64,000 nt of DNA, from the NCBI GenBank assembly GCA_025677835.1, contig JAIXMR010000094.1, positions 47,038 through 111,037 on the forward strand. The letters are read 5' to 3'. The stretch's first letter is position 1; every line of letters starts with the position of its first letter. The DNA comes from Sporodiniella umbellata. Its lineage: Eukaryota > Mucoromycota > Mucoromycetes > Mucorales > Rhizopodaceae. The notes beneath the pieces are model-generated. The model searched no databases. It was not told where the DNA came from and saw nothing but the letters and a program-made list of their open reading frames with translations. A program made the translations under genes and the position numbers. This document shows, piece by piece, positions 37,199 to 48,219 of the stretch.

Positions 37199-37839
37199 TC
37201 ACCAGCAGTTACTATGAGGCTCTGGCCAGAGCGTATCTTCTTTTGGCATTGAGTGATGAAAATGGGCGTGTTGACAGGATGAATCGAAGCTATGATTAGA
37301 AGAGGTGGATGAGTTAGAGAGCGAGGGAGGGCTTTGTTCTCGCTGCAGTAAATCGGAGAGCAAGGACCTCTGCGGGGTGGCGGGTCTCGGCTTTCGTTTG
37401 ATGAATTGGTACTGCATGATAGGCTCTTCTTCCTCATCGTCGCTATAAAAGTAGTCTTCATCGTCATCTACGATAATCACTCTTTTTTCCTTCACCTGAT
37501 TCTCCTGACTGGGCCCGCCCTGTTGTGAAACCACGTGGCGGTATGCGTCATGAGCTGTGGCAGCTGATGCTGACTGGAGTGATTTATATTGCCATAGTCG
37601 CCAGGACATGTACTCTAATCTTTGGCCGTTTTCGAGGTAGCCCTTGCACTTGTTTAATGCTTTCGGCGCAAAAAATAAAATAAATAAAGAAGGTAAGCTT
37701 TTTCATTCTAATTGTACCCCATTTATTTCTAATAGATCTTTTTACCTGTCCAAATGCCTCCTATTTCGTCTTTACCCACTTTGTAGTCCAATTGAATGTT
37801 TAGGTTTAAATTCATAAAGTCGCTTTGACTGAAAGACAT
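37199..37839 (-). CDS. Protein with AreA GATA-like (DUF1752) domain
   Basis: The start at 37839 is MSFSQSDFMNLNLNIQLDYK. Exon 1 ends GKDEIGGIWT; splicing joins it to ALNKCKGYLENGQRLEYMSW + RLWQYKSLQ. The I/LW-x-L-x-K-C-x-x-x-LENGxRLExMSWRLW pattern is the hallmark of the short fungal domain (PF08550) first noted in nitrogen regulators such as AreA. The rest is disordered: an acidic block (VIIVDDDEDYFYSDDEEEEP), a basic block (FIKRKPRPATPQR) and Ser/His-rich sequence. There is no GATA zinc finger in this gene. Proteins of this type often recruit partners in nutrient signalling; that role is inferred. It ends SNCW at 37199. Confidence 0.75.
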
Positions 37840-38757
37840 CACGACAGAAAAAACAAAAAACAAAAAAAAAACAAAAAAAAACAAAAAAAAAAAATAGAAA
37901 TAGTTTTGGGTGGATTTGGTTTATTTTCTTTTCTCTTTTTTTTTTTTTTTTCTCTCTCTTAAATTTAGAGAAAAGAAAAGGATAGCCTTTGGGATCTCTC
38001 TTTTTTTTTTTTTTTTTTCTTGTTGAACAACCCTTCTGTAGGTCTGCTGACAGCCGAGTTTGTCAAATCGTGATCGGAAAGTGAATAGAACGTTGATTTC
38101 AAACACCTTTCAGGACCGAATGACTTTCTATCCCCCCCCCTTTCTCTGTTTGATAAACTCACCACCGCAGAGCGTTCGACAGACCCGGACGGCTTATCCC
38201 AGCAAGGCAAGCATGCACAGGCGACTGTCATTCGACGGTCATCCGATAGAGAGACTTTCTCTTCCCCCCCCCCTTTGAACTGGAGCGATCAGCATCTGCT
38301 ACTGCTTCTTTTAGACTTGTCTTACCCTCACAATCGTGACCCGCCCTTAAATGTTGTTGTTGTCATTCCAAACTATTACTCTGGTTGCGAATCAGCCGAC
38401 TTTTTTTTTTTTTTTTCTGTGTTTGACACGCTCTCTTCATTCGTGTGTGAAGCATCCACCCTACCTTGCTTTTCCCCGCACATGTTCTGGCTATTTTTAA
38501 ACCTGTTTTTAACCCCCTCTAGTTTACCCTTGAGCGGAACTCCATTCTTGGTAACCCTTCCTTAGCAATAGACCATTGCTACCCTCATCTATCAAATTCA
38601 TCTCTGCCTTGGATTGCTTATTGCCAACGGTTTCTTACTATAACATGAGACTTGTCCCTCAGAAAGATGGGCTGCAGTGTGACTTGCGGATGTTCCAGAC
38701 TGGAGGCCATGATAGATCTGTGTCATGCTCAGGCACAAGCCGGCCATCCCCTTGCCC

Positions 38758-38796
<39 letters not shown>

Positions 38797-38908
38797 AGGC
38801 TCTATTGTCTTTTAACAACGACTTTGTATGACAAAGCCTGCATCGCGCACTGGCTAACCCCTCCTCTCTCTCTCCCTTGGGGAGAATACTGTCTGGACAA
38901 AACGCTAC

Positions 38909-38940
<32 letters not shown>

Positions 38941-39382
38941 ACACACACATTCAGCCTGTTGTCAGACAAGCGACGTGCTTTCCTCCACAAGCCATCAAAG
39001 GGCTGCAAAAGTCCTTATAAAACGCATAGACCCTCAGGTTCATCATGATTTCATTCATTCATTCTGTCTCTATTTTTATCGCCCGTGACGCCTAATCGCT
39101 TAGCCGCGATAGACATCGCGTAACGATGGAATAGTTTCTTCCAAGGGTTTGATTGGTTAGCGTTTTCTACCCTACGGCCATGGTGTGTGTGTGTCTCTCC
39201 CTAAAACAGCGAGAGTAAGGCCAAGACAAGACTCCTTGAAGGTGTGAAACAAGTCTTTATTTTTTTCTCCTATTTCTAGGGAGACCTTAAGCTCAGCAGG
39301 GCATTCAGGAGAGCCGACTCCCTAAGGACTAGAGGGTATAAATAGAAAGAGAACGTAACGGAGGAATAGACTCTATCGAACA
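37840..39382. other. Intergenic between divergent genes
   Basis: Holds A-rich repeats around 37850-37895, T-runs at 37937-37952 and 38002-38020, C-runs at 38131-38139 and 38263-38273, a GT microsatellite at 38759-38795 and an A-run at 38910-38938. TATAAATA at about 39338 is the likely TATA box of the peptide gene at 39383. GC content is higher than elsewhere. I accept no other frame. Confidence 0.5.
38759..38795. repeat. GT dinucleotide microsatellite
   Basis: An uninterrupted GT run of about 18 units in intergenic DNA. Confidence 0.95.
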
Positions 39383-39598
39383 ATGAAATTCTCTGCTGTC
39401 GCAATCCTTCTCTTGACTCTCTCTGCTGTCATGGCCGCTCCCCGAAAGCATCGTGGTGGGGATAAGGTGATCAATCAAAACGCGGGTGGTGCAGGCAATT
39501 CTCAATCGAATGGGGCTCTCTCTGGTCTTTTGGGCGGTGGTATTTTGAGCCATAAGAGCAACAACAATCATGTAGAACAAAACGCGTCTATCCATTAG
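39383..39598 (+). CDS. Small secreted peptide, 71 aa
   Basis: The single exon encodes a strong signal peptide MKFSAVAILLLTLSAVMA followed by APRKHRGGDKVINQNAGGAG, with a dibasic-like processing context, then a Gly/Asn/Ser-rich mature part ending HVEQNASIH. There are no cysteines, so it is not a typical disulfide-rich effector. TATAAATA lies about 45 bases upstream and AATAAA begins 3 bases after the stop codon. It converges on the PKA regulatory subunit with a 19-bp gap. Function unknown; a cell-wall or secreted signalling peptide is possible. Confidence 0.7.
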   Translation: MKFSAVAILLLTLSAVMAAPRKHRGGDKVINQNAGGAGNSQSNGALSGLLGGGILSHKSNNNHVEQNASIH

Positions 39599-39620
39599 AC
39601 AATAAAATTCCTTTTTATTA
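39599..39620. promoter_or_regulatory. Shared bidirectional polyadenylation signal
   Basis: The tiny gap between two convergent stop codons contains AATAAAA on the plus strand (39601) and, reading the other way, TTAATAAAAAG on the minus strand, so one imperfect palindrome offers an AATAAA hexamer to both genes. Confidence 0.5.
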
Positions 39621-40808
39621 ATAACATTCCGAGTTTCTTCTCATCACGTTCATCACCGGTCCAAGCAATCGGTTGAAAGCCTGCTTTCGGAGTACAGCGC
39701 ATTTAACACGCGTCTTGGCCTTGACGGTCGCCGCTCTGGGTTGATCGTTGATCAGGGCAAGTTCTAGAATATAGAACAAGGAATTAGCTTAAGGTTTCTA
39801 TTGTTTCTATTACGCTTACCGCCAAAATAGTCGCCTTCGTTTCCAACCTTGACTTGTGTTGGAGAGCCATCTGGCTGAGTCTTGAAAAAGCAGGCTTGAC
39901 CACTCTCGATGAGATAAAACTTGTCGCCAGCATCTCCTTCCGTCATGAGGGTATCGCCCGCCTCAAACACGGCAGTTTCAAGGGCATCTGCAATTTTATG
40001 TCTTTCGTAAGACTGGAGGGATTGAAAGATGGGCACCTGGGAAAGGAAACGTTCGTACATCTTGCGTTTCTTGTTGGTGTTTTCCATCAGAATCGAGCGA
40101 AAAGTGACACGATCGAGTGCATAGAGCACACAGTCAGTGACAGCCACAATCGTCGCCGCCCGGGGTGCGTTGTACATCAAAGCAAGCTCGCCAAAAGACT
40201 CGGTAGGCCCATACGATGTGACTTTCTTTTGATGGATAAGACAGTCAAGCTGGCCAGATTCGACAATATAAAAGTATTGGCCCGAATCGTCGTCTTGCTC
40301 AATTACATGGCTGCCCTGGGGTATCGATTGAATATCCATCGCGTTAATCACGTCCTGGTCTTGATCTTCGTCCAGATGTTTAAAGAGAAAGTTGTCTTCA
40401 AGCGCCAATCGGATCCTTCGACGCTGTTCCTCTGTCTTGGGAATCTTTGTCTGCTGTAGAATTAACGCTGGCTCAATGGATTCTGCGCTCACCGAAGAAC
40501 GACGGCCTTGGCTGCTGGGTGCGTCAAAATCGGGTATATCGTCAGAGACAGTGTCGGTTTCTTCTTCGCTAATGTCGTCCGATAACGCTAGTGGGTGGAT
40601 ATCGTTGTTACCTACTCACTTTCGTTAGTCTCTTCCCCTTTGCTTAAAACTAAGAGGGAATTTTACCATCCAACGTTTGTTTCTTTTCCAGTTGTTGCTG
40701 GAAATAGTTTGAACAGAACTCAAGAATATCTTCTGGTTGGTTCTTTTCAATTTTCTCATCAAGTTTCTGTTTAATTAGGTCGTACTCTTCTCGGTCAAAT
40801 GTAGCCAT
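39618..40808 (-). CDS. cAMP-dependent protein kinase regulatory subunit
   Basis: The R subunit holds PKA catalytic subunits inactive until cAMP binds. The start at 40808 gives the dimerisation/docking helix region MATFDREEYDLIKQKLDEKI, ILEFCSNYFQQQLEKK. Further on is the pseudosubstrate site GRRSSVSAESIE. Two cyclic-nucleotide-binding domains follow: the first with GSHVIEQDDDSGQYFYIVES and the phosphate-binding cassette FGELALMYNAPRAATIVA; the second with AGDTLMTEGDAGDKFYLIES and, across an intron, ELALINDQPRAATVKAKTRV. The end is RKQAFNRLLGPVMNVMRRNS + ECY, stop at 39618. Both PRAAT arginines needed for cAMP binding are present. Three introns. Confidence 0.95.
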
Positions 40809-41630
40809 CTTTTTGATATACAAATATACAGTGGGTGATCTTAAATAAATACAGGAATTCTAAACTCTCCCTTTTCTATTTTTTTTTTTTTTTTTTTCTC
40901 TCATTTTTTCGCTCTCTTTAAATACGCTTGCTTCAAAAAATTTTTTATTATTATTTTGCATAATAACAGTGTCATAGCGTCTGAGTTTCCATATCTGGTT
41001 TAATAGCAAAAAAAAAAAAAAGTAAAACCAGAACCCACCCACCCACACACAAACATACACACACACACACTAAACTGTCAATTCTCTAATAAAAATGACG
41101 ATACAAGAAAAAATAGGCAAATGGTAGCCAAACCAAAGAAAAAGAAAAAAAAAAAAAAAAGACAAGAGGCGGAGCACCCATTCCCTATGAAATCAATTCT
41201 ATTTTAGCATTGATCTAGCCTCATAAAAATTTTTTTTTTTTTAAACTAACATGGCTTGCTTCTCTTTCTCTCTCTTTTACTTACTCTCACTCACTTTGGA
41301 TCGCTTTTGATTTGGCCCCCCAAAAAAGGGAGAATTGACGTAATCGCTTAGGTCGGAAACTACAATCGCATATCACCCGACTTTTTGAAGGCTATTCTTC
41401 TTTTGATTAGCCACAGCAACGCTATCCAAGTCATCAAACCAATCTCTTAAACTGTTTGGCAGTGGGATACGTCAAGCGTCCTTAAAATGACTCAATAAAG
41501 CATGGACTTATTCTTTAGAATCTGATCTACAGCTTGAATCTCAGCGGATAGGGAACTCAATCCATCAGCTGCTATTGGTCCTCAGTCCAAGCAGCACGCC
41601 TGGTTCTCCGATCCAAGAGTATTTTTATTT
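40809..41630. other. Intergenic
   Basis: Promoter of the PKA regulatory subunit gene and 3' region of the S2P gene. Contains T-runs (40878-40898, 41230-41241), a CA microsatellite at about 41036-41070 and an A-run at 41144-41160. No gene seen. Confidence 0.5.
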
Positions 41631-43559
41631 TCAAGACAAGGCTGTGATTAAGCCCATCACAAGACTACCTACAATGACAAACCCAACCACCATCGAAGTC
41701 ACCTTGACTGTTACTTCTTGTATCCTACGAGCCAGGACGTGGGTTCGGGTGGTACTGACCATATCGGTAGGGCGCATCCAAAGTGTCAGGATTTGTTCAA
41801 GAGCAAACTCACCATCCAATTTGAAGGCTGGCAAGATATTCAATAGCGCCAGGGCCACCGTAAACGAAGCAATGTATCTGGTCGCCCACATTAATCCATC
41901 TGTTTTTTTTTTTTTTTTTTTTTTCTTGACTTACCTAAGCACGAGCTCTATCGTATGGGGCAATGAGTGGGGCAGGATCCAAAACCTTGGCCGGAGTATG
42001 CTCACTTTGACTATACAATCTGTCTTTAATAACGCCTGCCCTCTCTTACTGACTTGCTTCTTTACCACTCTCCCAGATATCTACCAATTCGCCTTCAAAA
42101 ACAAACGTCTTTTCCGTTCCACCTTCAATCCAACCTGGGTACTGTGCTGTGATTCGAACCACTTGTCCCGCAGAGGATGGCATATAGGCTGTCACACAGC
42201 TCTCGTCATGATTGCAATCTGTGCTGCGATAACAACGACGGCTGTTCTTATTGCCTAGGATAGCTAGAGTCAACAGACACTGTTTGTCTACAGTCTATCA
42301 TAGTACAGCCAAACATTAAACATCAAATCCATAATAAAAACAGTAGCCATCCTCAGCTTTTTATTATCCAAAAACAAAACCAAAACCAAAACCAAAAACA
42401 CAGGTTTTCAAACAAACAAACAAACAAAAAAAAAAAAAACAGTACTTTACCTTATCAATGGTTTGAAAGCAAGAAATGGAAGTATTGACCGCCTGTCCAA
42501 AAGGAAACGCATCGGTGATATCACAACAAGCCAGTCCATACTCTTCTTGGGCAGGTAAAGCGCAAAATCCCAGATCGGATGTATGTCGGCCATCGTCTTT
42601 AAACAAGAACGCGTTCCAATCATCGATGGTGTTTGTCAAAACGGTATCATCCAATTGTCGAATCCAAGTCGAAGGGGGTAGATGCGATGCCAGTGGGGAA
42701 TGCGTCCTCACATGCACTACGCTCACCCCACCCTCTGTCTTGAGCGATTGCCAACCGGTCAAAGTCAGCAGGCATTCAAGCCCTCCTGCCAGACAGAGAC
42801 TGGTCACCAAGTACAGCACCAGGTTATGCCATACACCGGCACACACAATCTTCAGCTGGCGGAAAGGCGCCAGTGATTGTAATGGCTGGTCAGGGATATT
42901 CACAAAAGCACCTGGGTAGAGGTACATGATAAACATGCCTGAGCTCTGAATCGGTACTCCCTCTGCAAACGAGGCCATGGCATGTCCTGCTTCGTGAAAT
43001 AAACCACAGAGGGTCAACGCCAGTAAATAATAGCCAATGTGTGACATAGGCAAGGTCACCCCGGGTATCTAAAACATCGATCAACCTACGCACCTTCTCT
43101 CTAAAGACCTACCATCGGTAAAAAGACTTGTTGATCGTCACTTTCACCTAATTCTCTTTTCGAAAGGCTGGAAGACGACTTGCCCAGATGGCTTAAGGAA
43201 GTCAAGATCTTTAGACCTGCAAAACAAATCACGACCATGCCTACAACCATAGTCACCGAAGCTACCAGGGCTCCCAGAGCGAACCATACTTTCCAAACCC
43301 CAGGCGCCACACTGCTCAAGCTTTGGAAAAAACCGTTCAGTCGATACGTGGTATATTTCACTTGGAAGAGTTGAATCGACCACTGGTCTCGTTCTAATCC
43401 GTTGGCATGCGTAATCGAAAAAGTCGGTAACAAACCACTAGGACCTGCTGAACGTTTGGGGGCTGCATCTTTGGTACTCAGAAACTGTAAGCCAAACACA
43501 ACAATATAGATAAAGAACCATATCAATAGAAATTGTCCAATCACTGAAAATAGTTCCAT
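41631..43559 (-). CDS. Site-2 protease (S2P/MBTPS2-type intramembrane metalloprotease)
   Basis: S2P cuts membrane-bound transcription factors such as SREBP within the membrane; in fungi this links to sterol and hypoxia responses. The start at 43559 is MELFSVIGQFLLIWFFIYIV. Later come ALTLCGLFHEAGHAMASFAE with the zinc motif HEAGH, GMFIMYLYPGAFVNIPDQPL, RQLKIVCAGVWHNLVLYLVT, a luminal PDZ-like insert with cysteines (CYRSTDCNHDESCVTAYMPS), and the second zinc-ligand region LNILPAFKLDGEFALEQIL. It ends VGSLVMGLITALS. Order and motifs match the eukaryotic S2P family. Introns lie near 41900-42050, 42270-42450 and 43060-43115. One intron contains CAAAA-type simple repeats. Confidence 0.9.
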
Positions 43560-43895
43560 CTTTTATAAAAGCTCCTTTACCCTACACCTTTTTTTTTTTT
43601 TTTTTTTGGGTTTTTTTTTTGGGTTTTTTTCTGAGATTGAATGTTACAGAATAACTTGATTGCCAAAAAAAAACAATAACTCTGTTACAACCGGTCGGGT
43701 ATTTCTTTACACCTCTGCAATGACTCTTATATAAATCTATGTTTATTTATCTGAATACGATGCAGGGATTAAAAAGTAGGTAAATAAAATAGGGTTTGGA
43801 AAGGATATATATATATATGTATGTATATATACAGTAGATAGAAGCAATTCTATACCGAAGCGTGTTGATAGCCATCTTTTTTTTTTTTTTTTTTT
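43560..43895. other. Intergenic
   Basis: Short promoter region of the S2P gene with T-runs (43591-43608, 43877-43897) and a TA-rich patch at 43805-43832. Nothing coding. Confidence 0.5.
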
Positions 43896-44075
43896 TTAAC
43901 CACGTAATTTAGGGCAGTCTCTGTTAACAGCAGTAATCAGGTTTAGAAAATTATCAACCAACAGATCAAAACTGTCTCTTTACCTGGTTTTGTGACTGAA
44001 TGCACCACATTGGCAGCATTTCAACGTAACAGAGTTAACAAGAGTCTGAGCGCTAGTTTGATCAAAATTGGCCAT
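43896..44075 (-). CDS. 38-aa CCHC zinc-knuckle microprotein, two exons
   Basis: An ATG at 44075 (minus) encodes MANFDQTSAQTLVNSVTLKC and continues CQCGAFSHKT. A GTAAAG donor and a CAG acceptor about 64 nt apart join it to RDCPKLRG and a TAA at 43896-43898. Splicing completes an exact CX2CX4HX4C zinc knuckle, with the histidine in exon 1 and the last cysteine in exon 2. Such knuckles bind RNA or single-stranded DNA. The whole protein is little more than the knuckle. It lies upstream of and on the same strand as the S2P gene. It is below normal gene-calling size but the motif across the splice makes it credible. Confidence 0.55.
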
Positions 44076-46737
44076 GATTCAAGTAAAGAAAAAATTTAGA
44101 ATTGAGAAAAAAAAATAAAAAATGAAAACTCAAAGAAACCTCTTTGCTATTTGTATTCAAAGACATGAAACCGTTTATACCCACACAATCAAAAAAAAAT
44201 CAGGTTCATTTTGTCACGTTGTAATGCTGTCACGCTTTTTTTGTTTTGTCTTTTAGGCTCTTTGTTTTTGTTTGTTTGGCTTATCTATAACTGCTGAAGA
44301 TATAATTTATCCTTTTTTATATGCCTAGTACAACCCTTCCCGAAAGATTGCATCTATACAAGTCTCTATCGTCTTTTTTGAAAAAAGTTTCTTTGCCAAA
44401 CAAACAAAAAAAAAAAAGGAATAAAACAGGAACATCTTGAACCAACGCTTGCTAAAGAAATCGCTTTGTAAACTGACAGCAGTAAAACAGGAATAGTAAA
44501 CTTGTTTTCTCTGTTCCTTATTCTACAAAACATCCCCAAAGGATGTCAAGGAAACCATGAACACATTCTTAAGCATTACTGTCACTATAAATAATATATT
44601 TGAAACAGACAGTCTATTCATTTTTTGATAGATGACTTGCAAAAAACATACGTTCAAATGACCTTTTTTTTTTCTCTTTTTGCTCACGTTGTGAACTAAA
44701 CATGGTTTTTTTTTTTTGTTTTTTCTAAAAGCAACAGTCAATAGTACTCGAGTTACAAACAATGACAATTTTCTGACAAACAAATAAACAATACATACTT
44801 GACTTGTAATCTACTTGACAATCTCCGTTTATTGTCAATTATCTCATCTACGTAAAAGAAGTTTTCTGTCATACCCTGCTTTTATTGGCATAGAATACCC
44901 AATCTCTGATTTTAGAGAAGAAAAAAACAAAAAAAAAAAACATGACCTTAGTGGTGACGATGGATACCAGTTTGAAACCTGTCTTTACTTTTTTACTTCT
45001 TTCCAAAAAGGAATGAAACTGTCAAATGCTTAGTCTAAACAGTAACAAAACAGAAAGTGGGGTAAAACTATCAAGGTAACACTAACATGCATAGATGGTA
45101 GAATTGAACTTTTGAGCTTTTAGCTCTAAATAGAAGAAGCCGGGTGACGTTAGCTGAGAACAGAGTGTTCTTTCTTATACTCAAGAAATTGATTAAAATG
45201 AAACAGAAAAATACGGTCGAATACAAGGATACACGTGTTTATCTATACTAAATATATATTGACGTATTCATTTTTTCTAGTCGTATTGGCTGTCAATACC
45301 TGAATTAAAGGCAAAACAAAGTCTGCATATCTTTAAGACTTTCTCTCTTTCTTTTCGACCCTTTTATTTATTTTATTTTTTTAGTAGCATCCAACAAAAG
45401 CATGGCATTATAACTGTCGTCTTCTTTTATGCTATATGCGCATTTATCTAGTACTTGTTTTAAAAAGTGTTACAAGCACTGTTTCACATAATAAAAGAGC
45501 CAAAAAAAAAAAAAAAAAAGGCGCACACACTTACGCATTAAAACCACAAAAACACACAAAAGATATTAAATGTACATGCTTAATACAGTCATACCTTTTT
45601 TTTTTTTATCAGAAAAAACCAAATAAAAAGAAAAACTAATAAAGGCTATTCACTAGGTTAAGCTCTTTTTTTTTTCTCAAAAAGGAAAACAACGTTAAAA
45701 TCACTGAATAAAGATTACAACATTACATTTGGTCTAAAAAAATGTTTACATTATTTCTAATAATTACAAGCTTTTGTAAAGCCATTTAAACCCAAGGGAA
45801 ACTGTTTGTATCATAATAACAAATCAAAGTAATAAACACTTGAAACATAGTTTTAAAGACAATGGCTTGCTATACCTGTATTTATTACTATATCGACATA
45901 TAGTATGAGTCTATGGCCACTACTAATCAATAATAATACACAAACTTTTTTTGCTTTCATTTTTTTTTTTTTACTATTATAATTGTTTTTCTAAAATATT
46001 AGTCTTTTATTTGTGCAAGTTTTTTTAAACGCGAAAGTGATGAGATAGAGGTTTATGCTATAAACTAAAAAGCCTTTTCTTGGCATACAATCTATCTTTT
46101 TCTTTATATATAATAGAATTAAAAACCCCAATTTATTGATATTTTGCAGATTAAATGCATTACTAATGATGCTGATATTGCTATTGTTCTCATATAGCTG
46201 ATAAAAATTAACAAATAGATATAATTCCTTTCTACTCTCTCTTCAATTGCTTAGCAACCTTAAATAAATGTACAAAATGTGATCGGTCGCCTCTAAAAGT
46301 AAAGAGTCAACTAAAACAGTATACTATTGAAGTAATAAAAAGATATTTCTTGAAGAAAAAAAAAAGACGAGGTAAACTATACAGTAAAATTCAATCTACT
46401 AAAAGAATGGAGTAGATAAACCTATCAATGAAAGCATTGAATTCGTGTACAAACTGTAAAATAAAAAAGTAAAAATAGGGAAATATTCAGCAATATTCTT
46501 GTAATTTGAATATTTATATAGTTTATTAATAAAAGGGGAAGTCTTTATCATAAAGACTGATATCGTTTTTTTGATGGTGATATTTTGTATAACATTTTTG
46601 TGCGTTTTTATAGTTTTTCGATGCTTTTGTATTTTCATGAATCTTGCAGCAGTTTGAGCATTTGGACCATTTGGTGATTTGTATAGCATTTCAGTGTTGT
46701 TTTTTTCAAAAATAGAAAAGACAATAATAAAGTTATC

Positions 46738-46884
46738 TTATATCCAAGTAAGATTTTCTGAGAACACTGGTGCGAAATTAACCCAGTCTTCGGTCCAATC
46801 AGTATTGTCGTCATTGTAGAGATTTGCTACAACGGCTGTTGTTTTCTCATAGCCTCTTGGGCCAATATGCTTATAGCTATTGAA
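46738..46884 (-). pseudogene. Orphan exon-like stretch
   Basis: After a TAG acceptor at about 46885 (minus strand) the frame reads FNSYKHIGPRGYEKTTAVVA + NLYNDDNTDWTEDWVNFAPV + FSENLTWI and stops at 46738. Upstream, at about 47020-47095, another frame reads GFSCPVQKSYKDRNWCEWKN + GSSNDR before a stop. Both look like real protein but do not join by any GT-AG intron I can find. Likely a gene remnant. Confidence 0.25.
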
Positions 46885-47112
46885 CTATTTTTTTTTTTTT
46901 TTTTTTTACAAAGCGCTACATGTAATTTTGTGCTTTTACATTTTTTTTTATTTTCATACCCTTTTTAGTGAGTGCACACGCTTTTTTTACACCCTAATTA
47001 GCCGTAATCCTAGCGGTCATTAGAGGAGCCGTTCTTCCATTCGCACCAGTTGCGATCTTTGTATGATTTTTGCACGGGACAAGAAAAGCCACTCGTTAGC
47101 AATTACTATATT

Positions 47113-47358
47113 GCAATGGAAGACGTCTTTCTTTTAAAAAATGTCTTTTTTTTTTTTTTGTTGTTGTTTCTAAAAGCTGTTAAAGTTTTAAACTAATTTT
47201 TTATACTACTAAAATCCTATCCAGTCATGGCATTCTAAAATCCTTTATTCCTTTTTTATTTTAAAGGATATCCAAAACTAGAAATCTATCCGAAGTTTTA
47301 AACTATTTTAGTAATTTATTAATTAATTTTTTTTTTGTATTGAGGCGTCTTCCAATAC
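47113..47358. mobile_element. Possible MITE-like element with 16-bp inverted ends
   Basis: GCAATGGAAGACGTCT at 47113 and the inverse of GTATTGGAAGACGCCT at 47343-47358 match at 13 of 16 positions. The 246-bp span is AT-rich, non-coding and has internal repeats (AGTTTTAAACTA occurs twice, and TAAAATCCT twice). No target-site duplication is clear, so assignment is tentative. Confidence 0.35.
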
Positions 47359-48219
47359 AGAAGAAGATCTGTTGCAAAGCTAAATATGAGGAACTGGATT
47401 TTGATACTATTGACGTATACTCCTAGCTGAGATAAACTTAAAAAATGCCAAAATCAATATCGTATATTTCTGTATAATTTGAGCTATAAAATGCGACATC
47501 GATTTTTTAAAAAAAAAACTGTACAGCAGTCGTATTAAATAGAAAAAAATAGCCAGTTTGTATTTATAGCTTAGTAAGATACAAGGCTCAAAAGAGCTCG
47601 TCCTATCCCATTTAACTCTCAGATGTTATCTCTAGATCACTTGCCAATTTCGAATCTTTTATAGGGCTTCCAAAAATGATGTATACTTGGTTATAGTTTA
47701 TAATATAAAATACGACATTAGTTTTGTAAATACTTCACATATCAAAGCTTTAAAAGGATAGGTCCAATAGTTAACTGGGCTGTATTTTGGTTTTTTTATA
47801 CCGATTTATTTGTGTAGTTTGTAGCGCACTGTTCACAAAAAATAAGAAACAAACACTACCCAAGCTCCTTAAATTTTGGGCTCAGTAGCCAAATTTACTT
47901 TTTTTTTTTTTTTAAGAAAAAACCGTTGTCTATTGTATCTTTCGCTTAAAAGCTATGTACATACTTAGAATTAAAGTGAAGCAAAAAATAATAATAAAAA
48001 AAAAAAAGACTCGTGGGTTCACTCAGAAATGAGAGTTTTCAAGTGTGATAGGGTTTGCTACAAACTCTGTTGGCTTAGTCAAGCTTAGACAAACATTCGA
48101 TATTTTTGTACAACATAGACTGTTCAAAGTCGAGTATAATTCGCTCCCCCTTTTTTTTTTAAAAAAAAAACTAGTAAAATACCCTTTCTTGTTTCCTCAA
48201 CAAAGCGCAAAATCCCTTA

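Larger units (their letters stand above)
44076..48219. other. Intergenic, about 4.1 kb, very AT-rich
   Basis: Long T- and A-runs throughout. Possible pieces are a minus-strand exon-like stretch at 46738-46884 (FNSYKHIGPRGYEKTTAVVA, NLYNDDNTDWTEDWVNFAPV) whose partner exons I cannot assemble, and an inverted-repeat element at 47113-47358. A 96-codon frame at 46399-46689 lies just below it. No confident gene. Confidence 0.45.

Noticed and set aside
38725..39048. Frames across the GT microsatellite and A-run
   Set aside because: Composed of simple-repeat codons (CVCV, KKKK) on both strands.
39854..40459. Long plus-strand frame (201 codons) opposite the PKA regulatory subunit
   Set aside because: It lies entirely within conserved exons of the minus-strand gene; a shadow frame.
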